In this document: positions 32,677 through 41,552 of the stretch, piece by piece
Position numbering within the stretch: the stretch's first letter is position 1
Layout of the letters: every line of letters starts with the position of its first letter
NCBI RefSeq assembly: GCF_900115005.1
Contig: NZ_FOUY01000001.1
Location: forward strand, 62,001-126,000
From: Pseudonocardia ammonioxydans
GTDB taxonomy: Bacteria > Actinomycetota > Actinomycetes > Mycobacteriales > Pseudonocardiaceae
DNA length: 64,000 nt
Direction of reading: 5' to 3'
Made by a program: the position numbers and the translations under genes
Notes under the pieces: model-generated
What the model was told of the DNA's origin: nothing
What the model saw: the letters and a program-made list of their open reading frames with translations, nothing else
Databases searched by the model: none

Positions 32677-33752
32677 CCGCCACCGACCTCGGCCTGCCCG
32701 GCATCGGTTCGGGCGGCCTGGACTCGGTTCCGACCACCGACGCCAAGCAGACCGCGAAGGACTACACCTCCGACCAGGAGGTCCGCTGGTGCCCCGGCTG
32801 CGGCGACTACGCCGTGCTCGCCGCCGTGCGCCAGTTCCTGCCCACCCTGGGCATCAAGCGCGAGAACACGGTGTTCGTGTCCGGGATCGGCTGCTCGAGC
32901 CGCTTCCCGTACTACCTCAACACCTACGGGATGCACTCCATCCACGGCCGCGCCCCGACCATCGCCACCGGCCTGGCCACCACCCGCCCCGACCTGTCGG
33001 TCTGGGTCGTCACCGGCGACGGCGACGCCCTGTCGATCGGCGGCAACCACCTCATCCACGCACTACGCCGCAACGTCAACATCAAGATCCTGCTGTTCAA
33101 CAACCGGATCTACGGCTTGACCAAGGGCCAGTACTCCCCGACCTCCGAGGTCGGCAAGGTCACCAAGTCCACCCCGATGGGCTCACTGGACCACCCGTTC
33201 AACCCCATCTCCCTGGCCCTGGGCGCCGAAGCCTCGTTCGTCGGCCGCGCCCTGGACTCCGACCGCAAGAGCCTGCAAGCCGTACTGCAGGCCGCCGCCG
33301 AACACCGCGGCTCCGCACTGGTCGAGATCTTCCAGGACTGCCCGATCTTCAACGACGGCAGCTTCGACCTGCTCCGCAAGCCCGACACCAAGGACCAGCG
33401 GATCATCCCCGTCACCCACGGCGAACCGATCCGCTTCGGCCCCGCCGACGACAACGGCCTCGGCACCTACGCCGTCGTCCAGAACGGCTTCGGGCTCTCC
33501 GTCGTCGAGGCCGCCACCGTCGACGCCGGCGACATCGTCACCCACGACGCGACCGACCACGAGCTGGCCTTCGCGCTGTCCCGGCTCTCCGACCAGGACC
33601 TCAACCACACCATCACCGGGATCTTCCGCAACCAGCCCCGCCACACCTACGACGACGCCGCACGCGCCCAGGTCCAGGCCGCCCGCGACGCCGAACCCGA
33701 CGCCGACCTCCAGACACTGCTCAACGGACACGACACCTGGACGATCATCTGA
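32673..33752 (+). CDS. korB: 2-oxoacid:ferredoxin oxidoreductase, beta
   Basis: A 359-residue thiamine-diphosphate-binding beta subunit. The cluster-ligand motif VRWCPGCGDYAVL and the second cysteine in SGIGCSSRFPYY are visible. So is the ThDP/Mg site GDGDALSIGGNHLIHALRRN, followed by NNRIYGLTKGQYSPTS. The ATG at 32673 follows AGGAG and overlaps the korA stop; the earlier in-frame start is rejected. This two-subunit arrangement matches mycobacterial KorAB and needs separate ferredoxin; none is adjacent. A terminator hairpin follows at 33772-33812. Confidence 0.94.
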   Translation: MTATDLGLPGIGSGGLDSVPTTDAKQTAKDYTSDQEVRWCPGCGDYAVLAAVRQFLPTLGIKRENTVFVSGIGCSSRFPYYLNTYGMHSIHGRAPTIATGLATTRPDLSVWVVTGDGDALSIGGNHLIHALRRNVNIKILLFNNRIYGLTKGQYSPTSEVGKVTKSTPMGSLDHPFNPISLALGAEASFVGRALDSDRKSLQAVLQAAAEHRGSALVEIFQDCPIFNDGSFDLLRKPDTKDQRIIPVTHGEPIRFGPADDNGLGTYAVVQNGFGLSVVEAATVDAGDIVTHDATDHELAFALSRLSDQDLNHTITGIFRNQPRHTYDDAARAQVQAARDAEPDADLQTLLNGHDTWTII

Positions 33753-33771
33753 CCGGACCCTTCCGGACCGG

Positions 33772-33812
33772 CGACGGCCCCGGCGCTCCCTTCGAGAGCA
33801 CCGGGGCCGTCG
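33772..33812. terminator. Bidirectional hairpin after korB
   Basis: CGACGGCCCCGG at 33772-33783 and its exact complement at 33801-33812 form a 12-bp stem. The 17-base loop can itself pair (GCTC/GAGC). It lies between convergent korB and the sunset-domain gene. Confidence 0.82.
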
Positions 33813-33832
33813 TCGTTTCCGGGGCCGACTCG

Positions 33833-36187
33833 TCAGCGCGCGCCGGGCACCTCGTACCAGGCGATGAACCCGGCGTTGCGGGCCTGCTCCTCACCCGTGA
33901 AGTAGAGGTCGGCCCGGGTGCGGACGTAGTACGGCGACTCGAACGTGTGGAACCGGCGCGACCCGCTGTGCACCTTGACCCGGTGCGAGGCGGGCGGCTC
34001 GGAGCCGTCCGTTGGGGCGTGGACCGAGCCCGCGTAGGGCCCCGGGCGGGCACCGGCCGGGGCCGGCGTCGGCGCCGCGCCGACCGGGATCGCGGCCGGC
34101 GCGGAGGCTCCCGCCGGGGCGTGCGACCGCGACGGCACCACGAGCGGTGCCGATGGGCGGGACTGTGCGGGGACGTCGACCTCGGGCAGCGGCGGGGACT
34201 CCGCGTCCCCGTACAGCGCGTGCCGGCCGGCGGGGGACGCCTGGACGCCGCCGCCGCGGTGTTCGGCCGCGCTGAGTTCCTGCTCCCGGTCGTCCGGGTC
34301 GGCGGTGCCGGGCTGCGTGGGGTCGCCGGGCTGCGTGGGGTCGCCTGCCCGTGTGGCGGCGCCGGGCTGTGCGGGGCCGCCGGCCTGCGCGGGGTCGGCA
34401 TCGGTGGCGGCGCGGGCCTCTGTGGGGGCGCCGGCCCGTGTCGCGGCGCCGGCCTCCGTGGGGTCGCCGGACTGGGTGGGGGCACCGGTCCGGGCGGGAG
34501 TACCGGGCTCTGTAGCGGCCCCGGCCTGGGTCGGATCGCCGGCCTGCGTAACGCCGCTGGTCCGGGTGGAGGAGCCGGGCTGCCGGCCCGGGTGGGACGA
34601 GTCGTCGCCGTGCCGGCGGCCGCCGTTCTGCGTGACGTCGGAGCCGTGATCGGCGCCGCCGGACCGGTGGGCCGGAGCGGACCGGTCGGAGGCGCCGGGC
34701 CGGTCGGAGGCGCCGGGCCCCATCGGGGCCTCGGGCCGGTCGGAGCCACCGGACTGTTCGGGGATCGCCGGCGCACCCGCGGAAGCACGCGTGTCCCCGC
34801 TGCTGCTGCCGACGGCGGTGCCGGGTGCACCGCCGGTGGTGTCGGGCGCGCCGGGATCGGTGCCGGCCGCTCCGGAGCTGTCGCCCCGCTCACCGGCTCC
34901 GCCTGTGCGACCGGTGGTGTCCGGGGAGCCGCCGACCACCGCATCGCCGGCTGCGGCGCCGACCGCGGAAGCAGCGCGGCCGGCCGGGCGGGAGCCGGGC
35001 CCGGTGTCGCTCGCCGTCGAGGCGGTGGCCCGGGCCGCCGTGGGGTCTTCGCGCCCGGGGCCGGACGTCGCGGCTCCGTTCCCGCGGCCGGTCCCCGGGG
35101 TCGTCGCGGCCGTTCCGGCTGCGGATCCGGCCCCGTCCTGCCCGTTCGTGGCCGCACCGCTGCCGTCGTGCGCGGGCCGGGACCCGCTCCGGTGCGCGAG
35201 GCCGGGACCGTCGGCGTCGTCGCCCGCGCGACCGCCGGGAGCCGGCGTGTCCTCCGGTCCGAGCCCACCGGCAACGCGACCGTTCGCGGCCGACTTGCCG
35301 GCCGCTGCCCGGCGGTCGGCCGGGGCCGGGTCACCGGCCTCCGTGCCGACCGCAGCGGTGCGGCCGGGCGTCGGGCCACCGGCGACCGGGGCGCGCTCCG
35401 TGCCGGCACCGCCGGCTCCGGCGGGACGGTCACCGTCACCGGCCGGGCCACGGCCGGGCCGCGTGGGGTCCACAGCCGACGCTCCGGTGGGCAGGGCGTC
35501 GTCCGCTCCGGATCGGCCGGGCCGGTCCGGCGCCACCACTGATGCACCGGTTGCGGTCGCGGCTGCTGCCGTCCCGGCCGCGGGTTCCGTCCCAGCTGCG
35601 GCTGCGGGTTCCGCCCCGGCTGCGGTCGCGGGTTCCGTCCCGGCTGCGAGTCCCGTCCCGGCTGTGGGTTCCGTGCCGGCTGCGGGTCCCGTCCCGGCTG
35701 TGGGTCCCGTCCCGGCCGCGGTCGCGGGGGCCGGGCCGCCCGGGCCCGCCGCGGCGTCGTTCCGGGACCGCGGGTCGCGTTCACGCCGGGTGGCCCCGTT
35801 CGATCCGGGCCCCGGGTCGGCGGCCCGACCGCCCGCCGCCGGTTCGCGGCCACCGTCACCCCGCCCGGAACCGGCTCGAGAACGATCGGCGGCCCGGCCC
35901 GGGGCCGGCGCGTCTCCGGGGGACGCGGGTCCAGCGGCGTCCGACGACGAGGCGGACGCTCCGGCGGTCGCGGCACCGGGGGCGATCGCCCGGGCCGTGT
36001 CGTGGCTCCACGCGTCGCCCGGGCCCCGCTGCGAGTGCGGCCCACCGGAGGTGCCGGCGTCCTCCGCCGCACCCCGCACGACCGTGGCGTCGTCCGCCGC
36101 GCCCCCGGTGCCGCGAGCCCGGACCACCAGCAGTCCGACCACCACGACAACGACGACGACGGCGAGCAGTGCCCACACCCAGTTCAT
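33833..36187 (-). CDS. Membrane-anchored, very long low-complexity protein with sunset-like C-terminal domain
   Basis: A 784-residue protein in three parts. Residues 1-22 are a single helix (MNWVWALLAVVVVVVVVGLL). Residues ~23-735 are low-complexity, dominated by Ala, Gly, Pro, Thr, Asp and Ser, with degenerate repeats such as AGDPTQAGAATEPG and AAGTEPTAGTG. The last ~50 residues are an ordered block: SGSRRFHTFESPYYVRTRAD, then LYFTGEEQARNAGF. That block resembles the sunset domain found at the C-terminus of ArfC-like channel accessory proteins, which also begin with one helix, but those are far shorter. The ATG at 36187 follows GGAGGT by six bases. It is convergent with korB and divergent from rarD. 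Function unknown. Confidence 0.72.
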   Translation of the reverse strand: MNWVWALLAVVVVVVVVGLLVVRARGTGGAADDATVVRGAAEDAGTSGGPHSQRGPGDAWSHDTARAIAPGAATAGASASSSDAAGPASPGDAPAPGRAADRSRAGSGRGDGGREPAAGGRAADPGPGSNGATRRERDPRSRNDAAAGPGGPAPATAAGTGPTAGTGPAAGTEPTAGTGLAAGTEPATAAGAEPAAAAGTEPAAGTAAAATATGASVVAPDRPGRSGADDALPTGASAVDPTRPGRGPAGDGDRPAGAGGAGTERAPVAGGPTPGRTAAVGTEAGDPAPADRRAAAGKSAANGRVAGGLGPEDTPAPGGRAGDDADGPGLAHRSGSRPAHDGSGAATNGQDGAGSAAGTAATTPGTGRGNGAATSGPGREDPTAARATASTASDTGPGSRPAGRAASAVGAAAGDAVVGGSPDTTGRTGGAGERGDSSGAAGTDPGAPDTTGGAPGTAVGSSSGDTRASAGAPAIPEQSGGSDRPEAPMGPGASDRPGASDRSAPAHRSGGADHGSDVTQNGGRRHGDDSSHPGRQPGSSTRTSGVTQAGDPTQAGAATEPGTPARTGAPTQSGDPTEAGAATRAGAPTEARAATDADPAQAGGPAQPGAATRAGDPTQPGDPTQPGTADPDDREQELSAAEHRGGGVQASPAGRHALYGDAESPPLPEVDVPAQSRPSAPLVVPSRSHAPAGASAPAAIPVGAAPTPAPAGARPGPYAGSVHAPTDGSEPPASHRVKVHSGSRRFHTFESPYYVRTRADLYFTGEEQARNAGFIAWYEVPGAR

Positions 36188-36326
36188 CACCGGACCTCCG
36201 TCCACCCGGGGCCGCCCCGGGCGCAGTGCTTGGTATCACGGATCGTGCACGCCGTTAAGGCGATCGCGCGCGACGACACCCGTACCGGATCATGGTGACT
36301 GTGCAGGACCACGGGGCGGTAACGCG

Positions 36327-37274
36327 ATGACGATCGGTACGCCCGAACAGACGACCCCCGAACGGAGCGAGCTCGACCCGCGGGGCCTCACGACCGGCGT
36401 CGCCGCCTACGTGCTGTGGGGCCTGTTCCCGGCGTTCTGGCCGCTGCTGGATCCGGCGGCGCCGGTCGAGGTTCTGGCACACCGGATCGTGTGGACGGCC
36501 GTGCTGATGTCGGTGGTCCTGACCGTCCTGCGTCGCTGGCGCGACCTGCGGGGGCTCGGGGTCCGTGGCTGGCTCGCGATGACCGCCGCCGCCCTGTTCA
36601 TCGCCGTGAACTGGGGCATGTTCATCTGGGGCGTCTCGGTCGGCCGGGTGGTCGAGGCCGCGCTCGGCTACTACATGACTCCGCTGGTCGGAGTGCTGCT
36701 CGGCGTCCTCGTCCTGCGGGAACGGCTGCGGTGGACCCAGTGGACGGCCATCGGGCTGGCCTGCCTCGCCGTCCTGGTGATCGCGGTCGGCAACGGCACC
36801 GTCCCGTGGCTGTCGATGGTGCTGGCCTGCTCGTTCGGCGTCTACGGCCTGTTCAAGGCGATCGTGCGGGTGCCTGCGGCGGCCGGGCTGGCCGCGGAGG
36901 GCCTGATCCTCCTGGTCCCCGCCGCGGTGTACCTGCTGGTGCTGGAGTCGTCGGGCGCCGGGACGTTCATCGACCTCGGCCCGGCACACCTGCTGCTCAT
37001 GATCTCCGCGGGCCCGGCGACGGCGGTGCCGCTGCTGTTCTACAGCTCCGCGGCCCGCCGGCTCCCGCTGACCACGCTGGGCGTGCTGCTCTACATCAAC
37101 CCGACGCTGCAGTTCCTGTGGGGCGTGCTCGTCGTCGGCGAGCAGATGCCCCCGGCCCGCTGGGCGGGCTTCGCGCTGGTCTGGCTCGCGCTGATCGTCT
37201 TCACCACCGACCTGCTCGTGAGTGGTTTTCGCGGTCCTGGCCGCGAAAAGCACTCACGGGCGCGGAGCGCCTAA
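36327..37274 (+). CDS. rarD: RarD/EamA-family transporter
   Basis: A 315-residue, ten-helix drug/metabolite transporter of the RarD type. Hallmarks: AAYVLWGLFPAFWPLL in helix 1, LAHRIVWTAVLMSVVL in helix 2, WGVSVGRVVEAALGYYMTPL, and INPTLQFLWGVLVVGEQM near the end. The substrate is unknown. The ATG at 36327 has no strong ribosome site; a much longer upstream frame runs antisense to the sunset gene and is rejected. The last 20 codons (LVSGFRGPGREKHSR...) are encoded by the copy-2 palindrome, so the native C-terminus has been replaced or extended by repeat sequence. The stop overlaps the convergent polyprenyl synthase stop. Confidence 0.9.
   Translation: MTIGTPEQTTPERSELDPRGLTTGVAAYVLWGLFPAFWPLLDPAAPVEVLAHRIVWTAVLMSVVLTVLRRWRDLRGLGVRGWLAMTAAALFIAVNWGMFIWGVSVGRVVEAALGYYMTPLVGVLLGVLVLRERLRWTQWTAIGLACLAVLVIAVGNGTVPWLSMVLACSFGVYGLFKAIVRVPAAAGLAAEGLILLVPAAVYLLVLESSGAGTFIDLGPAHLLLMISAGPATAVPLLFYSSAARRLPLTTLGVLLYINPTLQFLWGVLVVGEQMPPARWAGFALVWLALIVFTTDLLVSGFRGPGREKHSRARSA
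37217..37258. repeat. 18-bp-arm palindrome, copy 2
   Basis: Left arm 37217-37234 (CGTGAGTGGTTTTCGCGG) pairs at 17 of 18 positions with 37241-37258 around a six-base loop. Arm length, loop length and sequence match copy 1 at 6189-6230. It lies inside the end of rarD, just before the convergent polyprenyl synthase gene, so it probably also terminates transcription. Confidence 0.85.
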
Positions 37275-38278
37275 CCGACCCGTTCGACGGTGTAGTCGGT
37301 CAGCGTGCGCAGCGCGTCGATGGCCGGGCAGGCCGGCAGTACCGCGAGCTCGGCGCGGGCCCGGTCGGCGTAGCCGGCGACCGTCTCCCGGGCCTTGCGC
37401 AGACCGTCACCGGAACGCAGGAGGTCGAGGGCCTCGGCCACCTCGGCGTCGTCGGTGATGGGGGCGGCCAGCAGCTGCCGCAGCCGGCGCGCGGACGGCG
37501 AGTCGTCGCCGTCGCGCAGGGCGTAGAGCATCGGGAGCGTGTGCACCCCCTCGCGCAGGTCGGTGCCCGGGGTCTTGCCCGAGTCGTCGGCCGGGCTGGC
37601 GATGTCGATGATGTCGTCGGAGATCTGGAACGCCGTCCCGATGATGTCGCCGAAGCGCCGCAGCGCCTCGACCTGCTCGGCGGGCGCCCCGGAGAACATC
37701 CCGCCGTAGCGGCCCGAGGTGGCGATCAGCGACCCCGTCTTCTCCGCGACCACCCGCAGGTAGTGCTCGACGGGGTCGTCGGAGCTGCGCGGGCCGCGCG
37801 TCTCGCGCATCTGGCCGGTGACGAGCTGGGCGAACGTCTCCGCGATGATCCGGACCGCGTCCGGGCCGAGGTCGGCCACCAGCCGGGACGCGTGGGCGAA
37901 CAGGAAGTCCCCGGTCAGGATCGCGACCGAGTTGTCCCAGCGGGAGTTGGCCGACTCCGCGCCGCGGCGCATCGCGGCCTCGTCCATCACGTCGTCGTGG
38001 TAGAGCGTGGCCAGGTGGATCAGCTCCACCACGGCCGCCGCGGTGACCACGTCGTCGTGCTCGGGGTGCGGCCCGACCTGCGCCGCGAGCAGCGTGAACA
38101 GCGGCCGGAAGCGTTTGCCGCCGGCCTCGATCAGGTGCAGCGAGGTCTCGGTGACGAACTCGTAGTCGCTGTGCACCTCGCGGTGCAGCAGGTCCTCCAC
38201 CCGCTTGAGCCCGTCGGCCGTGGCCTCCGCCAGTTCCGGATCGGCCATCCGGATCCCGGCCACACTCTGCGTCTCCAC
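37271..38278 (-). CDS. Polyprenyl diphosphate synthase (quinone side chain)
   Basis: A 335-residue trans-prenyltransferase that adds isopentenyl units to an allylic diphosphate. First aspartate motif DDVMD is at 95-99 and second DDIID at 221-225, with GGKRFRPL upstream. A small residue (Ala90) five positions before the first motif suggests a longer product than farnesyl diphosphate. Directly downstream of nuoN, and with menG, menD and isochorismate synthase nearby, it most likely makes the menaquinone side chain, like mycobacterial GrcC1. The GTG at 38278 is supported by a TACGCT box six bases upstream; an ATG at 38248 is the alternative. Confidence 0.92.
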   Translation of the reverse strand: METQSVAGIRMADPELAEATADGLKRVEDLLHREVHSDYEFVTETSLHLIEAGGKRFRPLFTLLAAQVGPHPEHDDVVTAAAVVELIHLATLYHDDVMDEAAMRRGAESANSRWDNSVAILTGDFLFAHASRLVADLGPDAVRIIAETFAQLVTGQMRETRGPRSSDDPVEHYLRVVAEKTGSLIATSGRYGGMFSGAPAEQVEALRRFGDIIGTAFQISDDIIDIASPADDSGKTPGTDLREGVHTLPMLYALRDGDDSPSARRLRQLLAAPITDDAEVAEALDLLRSGDGLRKARETVAGYADRARAELAVLPACPAIDALRTLTDYTVERVG

Positions 38279-38284
38279 CCCCAC

Positions 38285-38290
38285 AGCGTA
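38285..38290 (-). promoter_or_regulatory. -10 box TACGCT of the polyprenyl synthase gene
   Basis: TACGCT on the minus strand, six bases before the GTG at 38278. It lies in the 17-bp gap after nuoN, so the synthase can be transcribed both from the nuo operon and on its own. Confidence 0.5.
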
Positions 38291-38295
38291 CGAAC

Positions 38296-39912
38296 TCAAC
38301 CGGCGAACGTGCCGCTGGCGGCCCAATCGAGGACGGGTGTGGGCAGAATCCCGAGCACCAGCGTCGCCAGCGTCCCCAGCGTGATCGCCACCGTGGTGAA
38401 CGCACCGGGCACGACGACGGTCGGTCCGTCCTCGGCCGGCTCGCTGAAGTACATGAGCACCACGACCCGCAGGTAGAAGAACGCGGCCACCGCCGACGCC
38501 ACCAGCGCGATCACGACCAGCGGCGCCATGCCGTCGGCCAGGGCGGCCGAGAACACCGCGAACTTCGCGGTGAACCCGCTGGTCAGCGGGATGCCGGCGA
38601 GCGCGAGCAGCAGGAACGTCATGATCCCCGCGACGAGCGGCGAGCGCTTCGCCAGCCCGGCCCACTGGGACAGGTGCCCGGCCTCGCCGTCCGGTCCGCG
38701 GACCAGCGAGATGACGCCGAACACGGCGACCGTGGTGAAGCCGTAGGCCACCAGGTAGAACATCAGCCCGGCGATGCCGTCCGGGGTGAGCGCCATGGCA
38801 CCGAGCATCAGGAAGCCCGCGTGCGCGATCGACGAGTACGCGATCATCCGCTTCACGTCGGTCTGGGTGAGGCCGAGCACCGCGCCGACGACCATCGACA
38901 CGACCGCGACCACCCACAGCACACCCCGCCACTCCCAGACGGTGCTGCCGAAGGCGACGTGGAGCACCCGGGCGATCGCGCCGAACGCGGCGACCTTGGT
39001 GCAGGCCGCCATGAACGCGGTGACCGGGGTCGGGGCGCCCTGGTAGACGTCCGGGGTCCAGGTGTGGAACGGCGCCACCGACCCCTTGAACAGCAGCCCC
39101 ACGAGCAGCAGCGCCAGGCCGGCGAACAGCAGCGTGTCCGAGGCGAGGGTGCCCGCGGCCGCCTCGGAGATCTCGCGCAGCGACACCGAGCCGGCGTAGC
39201 CGTAGACCAGCGCGATCCCGTAGAGGAAGAACGCCGAGGCGAACGCACCCAGCAGGAAGTACTTGACGGCCGCCTCCTGGGAGAGCAGCCGGCGCCGCCG
39301 GGCCAGGCCGCACAGCAGGTACAGCGGCAGCGACAGCACCTCGAGCGCGATGAACATCGTCAGCAGGTCGTTCGCCGCGACGAAGGCCATCATCCCGCCG
39401 AGCGCGAACAGCACGAACGGGAACGGCTCGGTCTGCATGGTCGGGGTCTCGTCCGGCGCCCCGTAGGAGCGGTCGACGTGCTCCGGCGGCCCGCCCGGGC
39501 CGGACCCACCGCCACCGTTGCGGGCCGCCGCCCGCTCGGCCGCCGAGGCCACGAACACCCCGCCCGGCTCCACCGACCGGTCGGCCAGCAGCAGCAGGCT
39601 CGGGATCGCGAGCACGATCAGCGTGCCCCAGAGGAACAGCGACGGACCGTCCACGGCGAGCGCGGTGCCGAACGTGAGCACCGGTCCGGGCCCGCTCAGC
39701 GCGTAGCCTGCCAGCGCGACGAGCGCCGCGACCAGGGTGAGCCCGGTCGCGAGCACCTGCACCGGCCAGCGCTGGTGCCGCGGCAGGAAGGCCTCCAGCA
39801 GCACCGACACGCACGCACCGGTGAACACGATCCACAGCGGGGCCGACGCCGCCCAGTCGATCGGCGGCATCTCGATCAGGACCGGTGCCTGGGCGAGTGA
39901 CGTGGTGGTCAT
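38296..39912 (-). CDS. nuoN: NADH-quinone oxidoreductase subunit N
   Basis: A 538-residue antiporter-like membrane subunit of complex I, with about 14 helices and proton-channel function. Conserved sites seen: helix-5 glutamate in LEVLSLPLYLLCG, the K-bearing LLFKGSVAPFHTWTPDVY, and QTDVKRMIAYSSIAHAG. An unusual glycine/serine-rich insert (RNGGGGSGPGGPPEH) near residue 140 lies on a loop. The ATG overlaps the nuoM stop. It is the last of the 14 nuo genes. Confidence 0.95.
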   Translation of the reverse strand: MTTTSLAQAPVLIEMPPIDWAASAPLWIVFTGACVSVLLEAFLPRHQRWPVQVLATGLTLVAALVALAGYALSGPGPVLTFGTALAVDGPSLFLWGTLIVLAIPSLLLLADRSVEPGGVFVASAAERAAARNGGGGSGPGGPPEHVDRSYGAPDETPTMQTEPFPFVLFALGGMMAFVAANDLLTMFIALEVLSLPLYLLCGLARRRRLLSQEAAVKYFLLGAFASAFFLYGIALVYGYAGSVSLREISEAAAGTLASDTLLFAGLALLLVGLLFKGSVAPFHTWTPDVYQGAPTPVTAFMAACTKVAAFGAIARVLHVAFGSTVWEWRGVLWVVAVVSMVVGAVLGLTQTDVKRMIAYSSIAHAGFLMLGAMALTPDGIAGLMFYLVAYGFTTVAVFGVISLVRGPDGEAGHLSQWAGLAKRSPLVAGIMTFLLLALAGIPLTSGFTAKFAVFSAALADGMAPLVVIALVASAVAAFFYLRVVVLMYFSEPAEDGPTVVVPGAFTTVAITLGTLATLVLGILPTPVLDWAASGTFAG

Positions 39913-41552
39913 CGGACGATCCCTCCAGCGGGCACCGGGTCGGGCAGGCCGAGCTCGGCCATGGTCGCCGTCACCGACGGGTTGATCAGGTCGAGCACCG
40001 GCGCCGGGTAGAAGCCGAGCACGACGATCGCGACGATCAGCGGGGCCAGCACCCCGATCTCCCGGCCGGTCAGGTCCGGGAAGCCGGTGCCCTTGCGCTC
40101 GGCCGCGACGACCGGGTCGATCATCGACCCGGGCCCGCCCGCGCCACCGCGCTCCAGCGCCGCGATGACCGCGCTGCCGCGGACCGGGCCCTGCATCGTG
40201 CGCTGGTAGAACCACAACACGTACAGCGCGGCGAAGATGATCCCGATCGTGGCGATGATCGTGAAGACCGGCTCGTTCGGGAACGAGCCGAGCAGCACCA
40301 GGAACTCCGAGACGAACGAGTTCGTGCCGGGCAGCGCCAGCGACGACATCCCGGCCAGCAGCAGGCAGCCGGCCATCACCGGGGCGAGCTTGGCGACACC
40401 GCCGTAGTCGGCGATCAGGCGCGAGCCGCCGCGGCTGATCAGCACGCCGACCATCACGAACAGCATGCCGGTCGAGAGGCCGTGGTTGACCATGTACAGC
40501 GTCGCCCCGGCGAAGGCCTGCGAGGAGAACGCGAACACGCCGAGTGCGATGAACCCGAAGTGCGCCACCGAGGTGTAGGCGACGAACCGGCCCATGTCGG
40601 TCTGCCCGACGGCCAGCAGCGCGGCGTAGATGATGCCGGCGACGGCGAGCACCAGGACCAGCGGCGCCATCACCTGGCTGGCCTGCGGGAACAGCGGCAG
40701 CAGGTACCGCAGGAACCCGAACGTGCCGACCTTGTCCAGCACGCCGACCAGCAGCACCGCACCGACGATCGGGGCCTCGGCACCGGCGTCGGGCAGCCAG
40801 GTGTGGAACGGCACCAGCGGGGCCTTGATCGCGAACGCGATGAAGAACCCGAGGAACAGCCAGATCTGGGTCGACGTCGGGACGCCGGCGGCGATCGACT
40901 GCAGCTCGGCCCAGGTGAACGTGCCCCGGCCCAGCTGCTCGGCGCTCGTCACGTACAGCCCGATCAGCGAGGCCAGCATGATCAGCCCGCCGAGCAGCGA
41001 GTACAGGAAGAACTTCACCGCCGCGTACTGCCGCTTCGGTCCGCCGAAGCGGCCGATCAGGAAGTACATCGGGACCAGCATGGCCTCGAAGAAGACGTAG
41101 AACAGGAAGACGTCGGTGGCGGCGAAGACGCCGACCAGCGTCGCCTCGGTGGCCAGCAGCAGCGCGAAGTACCCGGCCGCCGACCGGCCCTCGGGCAGCT
41201 TCTCCGCCCATGCGAACAGCATCAGCCCGGGCACCAGGAACGCGGTCAGCGCGATCATCGCCAGGGCGATGCCGTCCACCCCGAACGCGAGGTGCGTGCC
41301 GAAGGCGGGGATCCACGGCAGCGAGAACTCGAGCTGGAACCGGGTGCCCGCCTCGGCCGCCGGGATCGAGTACAGCGACCAGGCGACGACGACGAGCACG
41401 AACTCCAGCAGCGCCGTCGCCATCGCCACGGCCTTGGCCGCGGAGGTGTTGCGCCGCAGCGGGTACATCACCAGCGCGCCCACCACCGGGACGAGCAGCA
41501 GCACGATCAGCAGCGGGTTCCCGCCGCTGCCGGGAACGATCGGGTCGATCAT
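39909..41552 (-). CDS. nuoM: NADH-quinone oxidoreductase subunit M
   Basis: A 547-residue membrane subunit of complex I, one of three Mrp-antiporter-like proton channels. The essential helix-5 glutamate is in [14 protein letters not shown]. Helix-7/8 lysine-bearing segments [19 protein letters not shown] and [17 protein letters not shown] are intact. Overlaps nuoL and nuoN by four bases on either side (ATGA junctions), so translation is coupled. Confidence 0.96.
   Translation of the reverse strand: MIDPIVPGSGGNPLLIVLLLVPVVGALVMYPLRRNTSAAKAVAMATALLEFVLVVVAWSLYSIPAAEAGTRFQLEFSLPWIPAFGTHLAFGVDGIALAMIALTAFLVPGLMLFAWAEKLPEGRSAAGYFALLLATEATLVGVFAATDVFLFYVFFEAMLVPMYFLIGRFGGPKRQYAAVKFFLYSLLGGLIMLASLIGLYVTSAEQLGRGTFTWAELQSIAAGVPTSTQIWLFLGFFIAFAIKAPLVPFHTWLPDAGAEAPIVGAVLLVGVLDKVGTFGFLRYLLPLFPQASQVMAPLVLVLAVAGIIYAALLAVGQTDMGRFVAYTSVAHFGFIALGVFAFSSQAFAGATLYMVNHGLSTGMLFVMVGVLISRGGSRLIADYGGVAKLAPVMAGCLLLAGMSSLALPGTNSFVSEFLVLLGSFPNEPVFTIIATIGIIFAALYVLWFYQRTMQGPVRGSAVIAALERGGAGGPGSMIDPVVAAERKGTGFPDLTGREIGVLAPLIVAIVVLGFYPAPVLDLINPSVTATMAELGLPDPVPAGGIVR

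Noticed and set aside
34791..36326. Upstream extension of the rarD frame
   Set aside because: Would fuse ~500 Pro/Ala-rich residues, antisense to the sunset-domain gene, to a transporter of normal length.
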